From Escallonia rubra (Eukaryota; Streptophyta; Magnoliopsida; Escalloniales; Escalloniaceae), in contig JAVXUO010002359.1 of assembly GCA_033065855.1 (NCBI GenBank), positions 1 to 64,000 on the forward strand: a DNA stretch of 64,000 nt. The letters run 5' to 3'. Within the stretch, counting starts at the first letter, position 1. The number at the start of each line of letters is the position of its first letter. The notes below the pieces were generated by a model. That model did not search any database, was not told the DNA's origin, and saw only the letters and a program-made list of their open reading frames with translations. Positions 10,761 through 21,900 of this stretch are shown one piece after another. Both the position numbers and the translations under genes were made by a program.

Positions 10761-11634
10761 CCTAAATGTTGAAGGATGCCTTAGAAAGTGTGAAAGGGGT
10801 GTCTTAAAAGTATAAATAAAGAGAGAGAAAGTGTGAAAGAGAGAGAGAGAGAGAGATAATCAGACAAAGATGGGCTTCACAAGCGGATCTGTAACTGGAT
10901 TAATGGTAGTGAGGGTCCGCGTTGGCTAGGGACGATGGTGGTTATAGCGTGTAATGGCGATTGTGGGTCATGGGTTGTATGTCCTCATTTAAGGCAAGTG
11001 ATTGTGATGATGTGGTGCGGTGGGGATGATGTCATTTGGTGGTGGTGGTGCACTGGTGACTACTAGTGCTTGGTTTTAAGGGAGATTGCATGCGACCGAT
11101 AGGGAGATCACGGTGAAAACGGTGGCCCACTCTATGGTGGAGATGTGCCGATGGTCGATCTTGGCCCCGACAGTGATCAATGAGATCACGACGGTGAGGA
11201 CAGATTGAACTCCTCATTAATGAGATGGAATAAACAAACTAAAAAATAACGAGTTCCTATTTCATTAGGGAAAGTTATTGAACTTACTTCATTCTGTAAT
11301 TCATATCAGAATCAAGTATTGTTTGCCTTTGGTGGCTATGATGCGACCTGACTAGCGGTGATGATGTCGATCTGTTGTGTGTTCAGCAGCGGCGTTGGTG
11401 ATTGTGGGCTTGGCTCTGGTGGCTGATCTCGGCATCAACGGCGTTGCGATGAGCCCGTTCCAGCAGTGATCTTTGTGTATGGGTTGTAGTAGATCGGGTA
11501 AGCCGTTGAAGAAAGGAATCAATACATGTATAAACATTGAAACCAAGAACCTATATGAAGCACACCTAGAGGAACAGTCTCAGCAGATGACATGCTAGGG
11601 ATAGCAGGAGGAGGAGGAGGAATCGAAAGACCCG
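10761..11634. other. Spacer with GA-rich and GTGG-rich stretches
   Basis: It contains GAGAGA runs near 10815-10855 and GGTGGTGG-rich sequence at 10910-11210. No protein, RNA gene or element border was recognised. Confidence 0.4.
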
Positions 11635-12552
11635 CTAGAAGGGCTTGCGGGGGATAATCTTCACCCACTCTAACTGCTGCTCTGAAAAGGGCTCATCAAT
11701 GGAAAGCCCTCCTCGAAGTTTCATATGGCTAAGAATATGCTTAGTAAGGTTGTTAGGAGAAGGCTTGCCTGGGTTCTCAAAATCCTTACAGTAAAGGTTC
11801 CGGTCTCTATCAAAAGGTAGCTCCCCTTTATCTAGACGGCCAACAAAGAAGTATCTGAAATGCCAACCCTTGTTGGATTTTGGTCCGCCCTTCAGAAGTC
11901 ATTGCCTACTATGAATATAATACCATCCAGGGCAGTTGGAAACTCCTTTAACAAAGCAGATCTCAAAGAAGACTCTCATGAAATCTGTTGGATTTGGTTT
12001 ATAGCCTAAAGTCTAGACCAAATATATAAGCCCAACCAACTTTCTCCAACCATTCGGAACAAGTTTCCCAGGAGCCATGTGGTAATGCTTGAAAAAACTT
12101 AGAGCAAAAGGGTGAAGATGAAGCCTATACCCAGACCTCACCTGCTCCTCGTATATCCCCGTTTCGAATTTTGTTCCATAGTTAGTTGGTTCTTGCAAAC
12201 CTGGAACTCGAGCATACCAACCTTCGGGAAGAGGATATTCCCGAATCAACGCCAACAGATCTTCGGTGGACATCTTATCCGACTTCTCATCGGCAGTATA
12301 CCAAGGCTTAGGATTAGCCTTATCCTCGGCTGGGTCCTTCACATCTCCTAAGGCGTTCTTGGCGGGTAAAGAATGAGAAGGTTGTGAAGTCGAAGGCTGT
12401 GGTGGTTGTGAAGTTGAAGGCTGCAGAGGTTGAGGAATTGAAGTTCCAACTTCACTTCCTGAAGTTGGAACTCGTTCTGAACTTGAAGATGAACTACTAC
12501 TGATAATGATATTTTCTTCGAAAGAAGAAAGACTCTCTGAAGTTTCGGACAT
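11635..12552 (-). pseudogene. Gypsy-type 'putative plant transposon protein' fragment
   Basis: Reading minus from the ATG at 12552: a serine-rich and PQPSTSQP-repeat N-terminus (about residues 1-60), then a domain reading YPLPEGWYARVPGLQEPTNY and LHPFALSFFKHYHMAPGKLV, NGWRKLVGLIYLV. This pattern (LPEG...P, LHPF, APGQL.PN.WR) is the N-terminal domain annotated in plants as putative gypsy-type transposase, found in LTR retrotransposons and their relatives. A TAG at 12013 stops the frame, but the same frame continues with coherent protein (FMRVFFEICFVKGVSNCPGW), meets a TGA at 11899-11901, and goes on (KGWHFRYFFVGRLDKGELPF) to a final TAG at 11635. Both internal stops could be single transitions. 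No LTRs flank it, and a PIF-like element sits just upstream. Confidence 0.7.
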
Positions 12553-12623
12553 GGTTGCTACTATTAAATTTGAAACTATAAAACTGGAAGTACTGAACAG
12601 AAAGAGGAGAGAAAAGAGACTTA

Positions 12624-13674
12624 GGGGCTGTTTGATAAAACTAAAATTTAAGTGCTGAAAACGTTAAGCGCTGAATTTGAAAAATTGAAAATTTTAAGCA
12701 ACTGAATTTTACTGAAAAATAAGTTAACATGTTTGGTAAACAAGAAACAAATGTCTGAAAATTGTTCCATTTACAAATTTATCCGTTTTACCAAAATTAT
12801 GCATTCATTTATGTACTTTATAATTTTTTTGGCCAAAATCGTGTTGGTGGCGGCGGCGGCGAAAAAGTGTCAATGGTGACAGTAGTGGTGCGTGAAGATG
12901 TGGTGTTGGTAATTGTGGTGTTAGTGACATGCATCAACATGGCAGTTACTATAGCGGTTGTAGTGTGGTGGATATTTATATGATTTTGACGAACATGGAC
13001 GTGGTGACGGACTGACGGTGGTAATGGTGTGGTGGAGCCGTGGAGGTGGCGTTTCCTTATGGTGGTGGTAGTGGCTAGGTCTTGGGAATCGTAGTGGTGG
13101 TAATAAAAGGGAATAATGGTTGTGATGGTGATTGTAGTGTGGTAGAGGCGGTGTTGCCAGTAAATTAATTGAGGCGGTATCATGATGGTAATTATTCTTT
13201 TTATGTAAAATTATGTTACCTTTTAATCGTCTCACTTATAAGTGATAAGCATTAAGAAAATTCTAATTGCATCCACAAATTAAGCAACACCATATAATAA
13301 GCGCCATGAGAAAACAAAGAAATCACGTAGCTGCAATTGTGGTTGGAGAGTACGTGAGAAGAGATTGCTGCTTCGGCTCAATCTGGAGGAAGAAGAAGAA
13401 GAGACAGTGAAACAATTAGGAAAAAGAGGAGGCAAATAAGGAGCTATTAAGGGCAAATTAGTCACTTATGAGTTAAATGTTTTAATGACCTACCATTGAG
13501 CGTTTTCAGTGATAAGTGATAAGTCAGCTATGAGTGACTTAAAATATTGGCCTTTAATTGACTTGCCACTTATTACTTTAAGTGGTAGAAAAAGTTGGTT
13601 ATCAAACGCACTTAATTTTAAGTCATTGAAAATTTTTCAGTTTTAAGTGCTGAATTGGGTTATCAAACACACCC
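12624..13674. mobile_element. PIF/Harbinger-like (Tourist-type) element, TSD TTA
   Basis: Inverted termini GGGGCTGTTTGATAA and GGGTGTGTTTGATAA are flanked on both sides by TTA, the PIF/Harbinger target. Subterminal repeats (AAGTGCTGAA, CACTTAT) recur near both ends. The interior is rich in GTGGTG and encodes no transposase. Short open frames inside are low complexity. Confidence 0.7.
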
Positions 13675-13964
13675 TTACTTAAAGAGAAGAATGCTTCCAA
13701 ATGATTCGAGTGAGGTAAAAATGAAGTGAAGATCTCCTTCTATAGAAAAACTCCAAGTAACCGTTTGTTCCCAACCTATTCTGGTCGCACCCAAAGGCCC
13801 ACTGTGGTCGCACTTTGCATGACACGTCCGCACAAGCAACAGACATTTTCAACGCTCACAACCGGTCAAAGCATGCACGCTCAAGTAACGTGACCAAGCC
13901 TCATGACACTTCGACCGTTGCACTTCGCCCGTCGCCCGTCGACGCGCCATGGCACTTGCCCAAG

Positions 13965-14185
13965 GAGGTTGGCCTTGGCCTCCCCCTTGGGATCGGCCTC
14001 AGCCTTGGCCTTCCCCTTGGGGTCGGCCTCGGCCTTGGCCTTCCCCTTGGGGTCGGCCTCGGCTTTGGCCTTCCTCTTGGGGTCGGCCTCGCCCTCCCCC
14101 TTGGGGTCGGCCTCGGCCTTCCCTTGGGGTTGGCGTTGGCCTCCCCCTATGGGTTGGCCTTGGCCTTCCCCCAAGGGTTGGCCTT
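13965..14185 (+). repeat. 24-bp GC-rich tandem repeat
   Basis: Units of the type TTCCCCTTGGGGTCGGCCTC with a preceding GGCC recur about eight times. The short proline- or glycine-rich open frames across it follow from the repeat and are not taken as genes. Confidence 0.85.
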
Positions 14186-14434
14186 TGGCCTCCATCTTTA
14201 GCACCTTCACTTCTCTTCAAGAGACCATACACAACTCCGCGACCCCCGTCGCCCGGACACAACTCCGCGACTCCCGTCGCCCGGACACAACTCCGCGACC
14301 CCGTCGCCCGAACGTCGTCTCCGTGACCCCCGTCACCGACGTTCGGGCGTCACACTCCAACACTTCGTCGCGCCCGTGCGCCGCGCCGCTGATACAACCG
14401 TGCCCCTAGGCTCTCTGTTACACTACCGTGCCCC

Positions 14435-14700
14435 CGGCACTATACACATTATGTCGCGCCCATGCGCCACCATTGAAACCAACGTGCCCCCGGCACCTTA
14501 CGCACTCTGTCGTACCCATGCGCCACCATTGACACAAACATGCCCCCGGCACCTTACGCACTCCGTCGCGCCCATGCGCCGCGCCATTGACATAGACGTG
14601 CTCCCGACACCTTACTCACTTCATCGCGCACATGCGCCACAATCATGTCATCATGGCCCCGGGCACCACACTCATTCATCACACCATGCGCACCTTGCCT
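14435..14700 (+). repeat. ~55-60-bp tandem repeats
   Basis: Units containing GCGCCCATGCGCC, ATTGACA and TGCCCCCGGCACCTTAC recur about four to five times with drift. Related units with CGCGCCCGTGCGCCAC recur in the sister LTR near 51400-51770. Confidence 0.7.
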
Positions 14701-14734
14701 TGGTCATGGAACATGCTTCAACCCACTCTCCGGA

Positions 14735-15535
14735 GTGTACATCACCCACAGGGATAGGCGACTCCTCCGGGACACTATATCTGTCAGGGAGCTCTTCAAC
14801 TCCCCTTCCGCCAGGTAGACGGCTCCTCCGAGATGCTACCTTGACATGCTCCGAGTGCTCCGGCATAAGGACTCACCCGCGGGGATAGGCGACTCCTCCG
14901 GGACACTATCTCTGCCAGGGAGCTCTTCAACTCCCCTTCCGCCAGGTAGACGGCTCCTCCGGGATGCTACCTCGGCCAGTCGGGTAGACGGCTCCTCCGG
15001 GATGCTACCTTGACATGCTCTGAGTGCTCCGGCACAAGGACTCACCCGCGGGGATAGGCGACTCCTCCGGGACACTATCTCTGCCAGGGAGCTCTTCAAC
15101 TCCCCTTCCGCCAGGTAGACGGCTCCTCCGGGATGCTACCTCGGCCAGTCGGGTAGACGGCTCCTCCGGGATGCTACCTTGACTCGCTCCAAGTGCTCCG
15201 GCACAAGGACTCACCCGCGGGGATAGGCGACTCCTCCGGGACACTATCTCTGCCAGGGAGCTCTTCAACTCCCCTTCCGCCAGGTAGACGGCTCCTCCGG
15301 GATGCTACCTTGACATGCTCCGAGTGCTCCGGCACAAGGACTCACCCGCGGGGATAGGCGACTCCTCCGGGACACTATCTCTGCCAGGGAGCTCCAAGTG
15401 CTCCGGCACGAAGACTCCTCTTCTGCCAGGTAGACGGCTCCTCCGGGATGCTACCTTGGCCGGCCAGGTAGACGGCTCCTCCGGGATGCTACCTCGGCCT
15501 GCGGAATAGGCGACTCCTCCGGGACACTATCTCCG
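14735..15535 (+). repeat. ~169-bp tandem array
   Basis: A unit of about 169 bp recurs three to four times, shown by exact spacing of matching frames at 14836 and 15005. It contains GGGATAGGCGACTCCTCC, GGGACACTATCTCTGCCAGG, GGTAGACGGCTCCTCCGGGA and TGCTCCGGCA. Shorter sub-units (GGTAGACGGCTCCTCCGGGA) are repeated within it. Confidence 0.85.
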
Positions 15536-15933
15536 TCAGGGTGCCTGCGTGACTGGCCTACGTGCTCCGGCACTAGGGGCTTGCGTCGGCACCCCTAGGA
15601 CTATGACCCCCGGGTCACTCCGAGACGGGAGCAGGTCTTCGGAGGGCATCGCGCCTAGTTCACCTGGCAGTTGGGCGTCGGGTCTTCCCCACCGCTGCCA
15701 GGCCTGTGGGACTCCGCAAGGGCTTGGATTGGAGGCTAGATCAAGGGGGTTCTCTGGCCACACCGATGCGGTGGGAGCCAGTCTTTCCAGACAGACAGAG
15801 CGACACTGTGCGGGGCAGGCCGGGTGAATATGCGATCTGACAGTCCATGGAGCACCGGCATCCGTGGACCCCCCGGTGACGTGTCACTCCCGGGGAGCGC
15901 CACGTGTCGGTTTATGACATCATCATCTCAATC

Positions 15934-15943
15934 TCTATAAATA
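15934..15943 (+). promoter_or_regulatory. TATA box of solo LTR copy 1
   Basis: CTATAAATAG, at the same relative place as the box at 52601 in the sister LTR. Transcription would run rightward toward the LTR end. Confidence 0.6.
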
Positions 15944-16289
15944 GAGGTCTTGAGAATTCATTTGGACATAACATAACGGAAGGAGATAACGGTTGGACTT
16001 CTTCTTGACTCTCACATTTTCACTTTCTCACTCTAGAATTCTAGAGAGAGAAACATACAGTACCCTGACTCTGGACCTAAGCATCGGACTGTGACTGTCA
16101 TCGTGTATTCATCCCGCGCTATCGCCCTCGCAGCACTGCCACCCTCGAGCTCTGTCTGGGAAGCCCTTGGTCTCTGCCCTTGTTCCACCCTTGTTGTGTC
16201 TCACATCAACATACTTGGAAGCTGACGCGGACTGCAGCCTTTGTGGCACCTCCACGTAAGTACGAACCCACTTTCCTTGGCATCACCAT

Positions 16290-17330
16290 TTCTTGGGGAG
16301 CCCAACGATTCATTTACCCCCCCCAACGTGTCACAACCTAAGAAATGAGAAGTTTGAAATTTGAAAATTTTCCGCTCAAAGGCATTAAATGCAAAGAAGA
16401 CACGTGGTGATGGGCTGAGCAGAATTCTGTCCGAACACTCTGCCCAAACAGGGTGATTTTGGCCGAACAGAATTCTGCCCGAGTAGAATTCTATCCAAAC
16501 ACTCAGCCCGAGCAGAGTGCCCTTTGGCCGAGCAGAAACCTGTCCGAGCACTCTGTCAAAATAGAGTGACTTTGGCCGAGTAGAATTCTGTCCGAGGACT
16601 CTGCCCGAGCAGAGTGCCCTTTGGCCGAGCAGAATTCTCTGAGCACTCTGTCCGAGCAGAATTCTCTCTGAGCACTCTGCCCGAGCAGAATGCCTTTTGG
16701 CCGAGCAAAATTCTGTCCGAACAGAACTCTGCCCGAGCACCCCCTTCTAGTAGTTGGAATGCCGAAAAATAGCTTTCGTCCTGTTTTGGCATATTTCGCT
16801 ATCTCCAGTGGGAAAAGGGTGCTTCCACCCGCTTCATCAACGCTGGTAAAAGCATGGGGCATATGATATAGCTAAAAATGTGCCTCCAATCTATGGGTGA
16901 CACGTGACATTTATGATAGGTAGCCCCTGCCAGTTTATTGCTGATTTGGCACTTGCCATATTGATCATTAGGGAGAGTCCTAAAAGGACTCTAATTCTAT
17001 CGTCTGAGATAGACATGTGATCCTCTAGGATCCTAATTCGATCCTAATTAGATTTGTTCACAACCCATTCCAACTAGTGCTCTTCTTCCTACAACTATAT
17101 AAAGGGGTCTAACCCCTCAGGTATGGAGAACTTCACACACACATATATACTGTGTGCTACTGCTTTTCAAAGTTCTACATTGTTAGCCATCTCTGACTTA
17201 AGCATCAGAGCGTTCCCCCGCCAAAACCCCACCCGACGGTCACTCCGTGTTCTCTTTTGCAGGCTTATTTTCTGGTGTGGTTCCTAATCCAGTTTTTAGC
17301 TGCAACACCAGTCAAGTTGGTCTCGTCCAA
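16290..17330 (+). mobile_element. LTR-like fragment of a second family
   Basis: A TATA box (CTATATAAAG, 17095-17104) is followed by a short leader and a U5-like segment (TCTGACTTAAGCATCAGAG, CCCCGCCAAAACCCCACCC, TCTTTTGCAGG) typical of plant gypsy LTR ends. Between 16410 and 16740 lies a ~30/60-bp array of GAGCAGAATTCTGTCCGAG and GCCCGAGCAGAGTGCCCTTT. Neither end could be fixed and no target duplication was found. Confidence 0.45.
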
Positions 17331-18948
17331 TTAGTTTGGCTTAACCCAAGTTTAGTCTAGATATGATAGAGAAGCTGGTACTTAGATTGCTCTTAATTTG
17401 GATTTCTACCTTGGTTTCATGATTATCACGTGCATATAACTAAAAAAGGTAGTCTCTGACTCTCTGTCTTCTAGGATTTGGTCAAAAATAAATTAAGACT
17501 GAAAAGAGTACCGGCCCTTTTTTGTCTGAACTGGCTAGTTCCCTTTTAAGGTTTAAATGTATGAGCTGGTAAGGATATTTTGGTAACATTTGCCTTTCTC
17601 TTTGTGGTTGTTGCGGTTACGTTTCATTCTTCTTGTCCAGCTTTTCTGCAACCCTGGAACCCTCAAACCTCTATATAAGCAGCCCCAAACTGCCCCAAAA
17701 TGGGGAGTCAATTGAGAGATAAAGCCCCCCCCCCCCCCCCCCAGCCCAGAAAGGCTACTAAATTTATGTGGGAGAGAGAAATTAGAGAGTCCAATATTCT
17801 CTATACTTGTGCGGATTCATCATTCAAAGGGAGTTGGATGTGGTTTGACTTGAGGTGCTGATGTGGTACGTTTCGAACATTATGCACTGAAGCTTAACTT
17901 GTTGTAAACTAAGGGTACAATTTAGGCATTATCGCAAGAAGAAAAAAAATAAAAATAAAAACAGACATAGCAATATCAGGTTTAGTTCCTTCAACCAACT
18001 TGAAGTTACGTGAATTCTATCCCCGAACTAGAAGCAACTAAAAGATTCTTTAAAATGATTTCTTTCTTTCGGTCATGATTTTAGACCCACGTACCGAAAA
18101 GTGAGAGTTTATTTAGTCAAGAGATCATCTCTGATCATTACCCATTTGTAGCCCCAGGGCACCAGTCCTAACATCCATACTACTTTCATTACGTCATAGC
18201 AGTAAAACTTTAATGGCTTCAACACAGACGTAACTGTAATTATTGCAAACTATTGTTCTCGCGTGTAATTACTCCCAAACCTCAGGGACAGGTGTAATTA
18301 ACCCTAACTTTTTTTTCCCTGCAACTTAAACGAGAACAGTTTGTAACCTACTGGCAACAAAAAAAAATTGTGATTCAAACAACATTTTGAGAAAATGAGA
18401 GAAAGTCTCATGCATTGCTCGGGTCCTTTAGCTAGTTTCAGACAAATTAGACATAATGCTGAAATTACTTGTATGAAAAAGGGAACTAAACCCCAAACCA
18501 GTGCCTAAAGAATATATTTCCGTAAGCCCTTTCTTAGTGGCTTTTAGTTTTGCCTGAAGCTGAAGGGAGTCAGTCATACAAGAAGATCTAGATCTAGTAT
18601 TAGTCCAGCAACATTCCTATGCTTATATACATGTAAAACCGTACAATGGGCATTTCCTTCTCATTTGTACAAGAAATAGTGAAGAGTGAATCTTAGAATC
18701 AAGTTCTTGCTGTCATTCAGAAGACCTGTGACTTTCAATGAAATAATTTTAAATAAAAAAAGGAGGATGATGTGAAATTTTCATTTCAGAATGCCAACTC
18801 CACTCTATACTACTTGCTTGCTTCCTTTCAATCTCCAGGCTATGACCATCTCTGAATAAGTAAGTGTATGTACCTTGTGCTACCACAACGCTGCCAAAGC
18901 ACATTTGCTAGTTCTGCTGTAGCTTCTTACAGTTTGGGGTAGCTCTGA
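17331..18948. other. Spacer and probable 3' UTR of NCRK-like gene
   Basis: 17540-17800 is a diverged copy of the TATA-bearing repeat seen at 43.4-46.5 kb (CTTTTCTGCAA.CCT, CCTCTATATAAGCAGCC), followed by a run of about 18 C at 17727-17743. 18262-18306 is a scrap of the Mutator-like terminus (CCAAACCTCAGGGACA, GTGTAATTAACCC). The bases just above 18948 are presumably the 3' UTR of the minus-strand kinase gene; I see no other gene. Confidence 0.5.
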
Positions 18949-21900
18949 CTAGGAGGACCCAACGTTTGCCACATGGAAGGATTCAAAGCGAGGCTCGGTC
19001 AAGTCCACTGCTTCATCGTCTTGCACACGCCAACTTCTAGAGTTTGAAGCCAAGAAGATCAATCTTTCTAAACATTCGGCAGAAGCGGTATCTGCTTCTT
19101 TCTGGTTCATTTCAATGCACAGAGTACGATCAATATTCAGTGGTAACGAACATCGAGCTGCCCATCTATCGGAGTTGACTGGCTCTTCAACCTCGACGGA
19201 CTCAACTTGTTTGTTGGGTATATCCATTTCTAGGCCACTTTTAATGCTGCGAGTGGATAAGCTCTGTATGCCAAGATAGTAATAAAGTCATTGAAAATAC
19301 TCACAATATCATAGACTCTGGATAATTGACCGGGATCTCATCACAAGTCAAAAAAGGGAGGTGACAATCTGGGTGGGGGAAGACCCAAATGGGAGAGAGG
19401 AATATGGGGAAATATAAGCCAAAACAGGGAGAACAATCGCAATAAACATTCTAAATGCAATGGATCAGGACATCCAACTTGATCAGCAGTTAAAATCTTA
19501 AAGGTTAATATATGCACTTATGTTTAAACACACATATATACGTAATACATTTATATACATGCGCATATAATGGGTTTTGGTTGTTACCTTGTAAAACTGT
19601 TAAGAAAAAATTAAACATTGATCCACTCACCCCAAATGAATGAATTGCATTATCCTCAATAGTTGTTAGATTATGACTGCAAGTCATGAGTTGTCGCATT
19701 TTTAGTAGACCTTTATTGGAGTACTGCTAGATTTGCCTTGTTTTGGCAGGCACAGCTATAAACATAATGCAGTATTTTTAGTTGTTCTAAACATGCAAGT
19801 CCTGTGCCATAAGTTGGAGAGATATATTGCTCTCTTTTTCTTTTTTTTTTTCAATTTTGCAGTAAGAAAATAGGCAGCTGACTATGTTGTCTATCACTGA
19901 TATGGAAGTAAGTAAATTGCTTGATTGCACTTGCGTCCCCAAGAAGTTGACCAAGTAATTAAGCAAAGCAGAACTAGCCCAACAAGTGGGAAGGCAGAAT
20001 GTCATCGGCTGCACTATGGAAGGTACTTCCATGAGATAAGCAAATATACAATACTAATTGTGTCAATACACTCGAAGACATTAAGTGGTGGATATAATAG
20101 TACGGAGTACCTGAAAAAGATTTACACGAAAGTTCCTTCTTCGAGATTTTCCTGGGCTGATAGTTGAAAGGATTTGAACAACCTCGCTCATGGTTGGTCG
20201 AGAATCAGGATCCAACAACAGGCACTCCTTTGCTAAATAAGCCATTATCTGCATCTCTTCTTGTGGGAAATTCCCCTTTAGATTTGGGTCAGGCAGCTCC
20301 AAGATCACTCTCATACTGTCTTGCAACCTAAGCATAGCCTGCAACAAATTGGAAATTTCAAACCCCGTTAAATCTCAGCAGATACTGTCAAGAAAGGCAA
20401 GCCCAGTAAGGCCCACAGAAAGGCTGCAACTATGTCATCGTTATAGTTTGGCAGCAGTATACAATGCTGACTGCATTAATTCACTAGCATCAAGAAACAT
20501 TCCAAATTTAGATGTGGTTGCTAAACAATCAGCCTATTGTCTAATCTATGAGAAAATATGTTATTAACGATGGTTTGTCTGACAAAATTCATACCAACTG
20601 AAGATAAATATGAAGAGTCAAAGCGTTGGGCAGAATTCAAACTTGGACAGCTAGAAACTGTCCATTTAATTTAAGAGAACAAGAAGTTACTGTACCCATA
20701 CGGCGAGGCTTTCTTCCCCTTTATCAGCTGACTTTTGGATAGGCTGACGGCCAGTAATCAGCTCAAGAAGAACTACTCCAAAACTGAAAACATCGGACTT
20801 GAGAGAAGCTCTTCCAATAATTGCGTACTCTGGTGCAAAATACCCAAAAGTCCCCTGCATTCTCGCAGGCGAACTGGAACAGCTGGGTAAGCCATCAGTT
20901 CTCAGACATTTAGCCATACCTAGATCAGTAATCTGCACGCATATATGTTGTCAGGATTGGTATCTTCCAAGCAGATAATTGATTTGTGTTCAAGTAAGTA
21001 GAGTTGTTTCTAAAGCCCGTATTGATACTAGAATCAAGTCCTGTATATCATTGAGCTTAGAAACTCCAAAAAGCCTAGGTGGATGTTGGTTTGATTATTT
21101 AAAGATTCAGGTCTTTACCCCTCTCTTACCTTGGCTCTCCAATTCTCATCCAAGAGAATGTTTGTGGATTTGACATCTCTATGCAAAATTCTTGGCGCAG
21201 CTGCATCATGGAGATACTCCAAGCCCCGGGCAGCTCCAAGTGCAATTGCAACCCGAGTACCCCAGTCCAGGCATTTCTCTGAAGCCCTATCCAAACACTC
21301 CCTCAAGTTACCATTTGTCATGCATTCAAATACGAGCAGCATCTCAGCATGTTTTCCTTGGTATTCTGAGCAGTAGCCGAGTAAAGGTACGACATGACAA
21401 TGATGGAGTCGTGATATCAGTTCAATCTGAGTAAAAAAAAAAAATTCTCGTAAAACTCAAGAGGACGTTTGAAACCCTATCCCACTCTCCACCAAATTAA
21501 AAAATTCCGTTCAACCAACAAAAAGCTATTTTGACAGTTTAAAATTGTACCTCCGTCAAAAAAATGTATTCTGCATCTGGCCCTCTCAGAACTTTCATTT
21601 TCTTAACTGCCACAATTCTACCATCTCTAAGATGACCACAATAAACATGGCTGCTGCCCCCTGCTCCTATCAAATTAGAGTCAGAGAACTTATTTGTTGC
21701 ATTTTCCAATTCATAATATGAAAAATGCGTTATTCTTCCATTTGTTGTTCCTCTTCTGCTTCTAAATAAGAAAGAAGCCTTGCGAATGCACCCTGCAAGA
21801 AACGGCCGAAAGGATTAAAGAACTGCAATGATGCCAAGGAGGAGCTATTGCTTGCTGAAGTGGTAGATGCTCAGGTTGCCAAGCATGAAGCACATCCTCA

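Larger units (their letters stand above)
13766..16285 (+). mobile_element. Solo LTR, 2.5 kb, family A copy 1
   Basis: It starts TGTTCCCAACCTAT and ends CTTTCCTTGGCATCA. The flanks CCGTT and CCATT match at 4 of 5 bases, an eroded 5-bp target duplication. A promoter box CTATAAATAG is at 15934-15943. No internal retrotransposon domain is adjacent, so this is a solo LTR left by recombination. The body is unusually repeat-rich: a 24-bp array, ~55-bp units with GCGCCCATGCGCC, and a ~169-bp array. A sister LTR with a perfect duplication is at 50347-52962. Confidence 0.8.

Noticed and set aside
12818-13235. His/Thr-rich ORFs of 104-121 residues
   Set aside because: Low-complexity GTGGTG sequence inside a PIF-like element, open in overlapping frames.
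13815-15268. Long ORFs across the solo LTR (128-170 residues)
   Set aside because: They follow the 24-bp, 55-bp and 169-bp tandem repeats and are open in several frames at once.
19247-19249. Acceptor CAG at 19247-19249 for the last NCRK exon
   Set aside because: It would put a stop in frame; the ACAG acceptor ending at 19264 keeps phase and restores SLSTRSIK.
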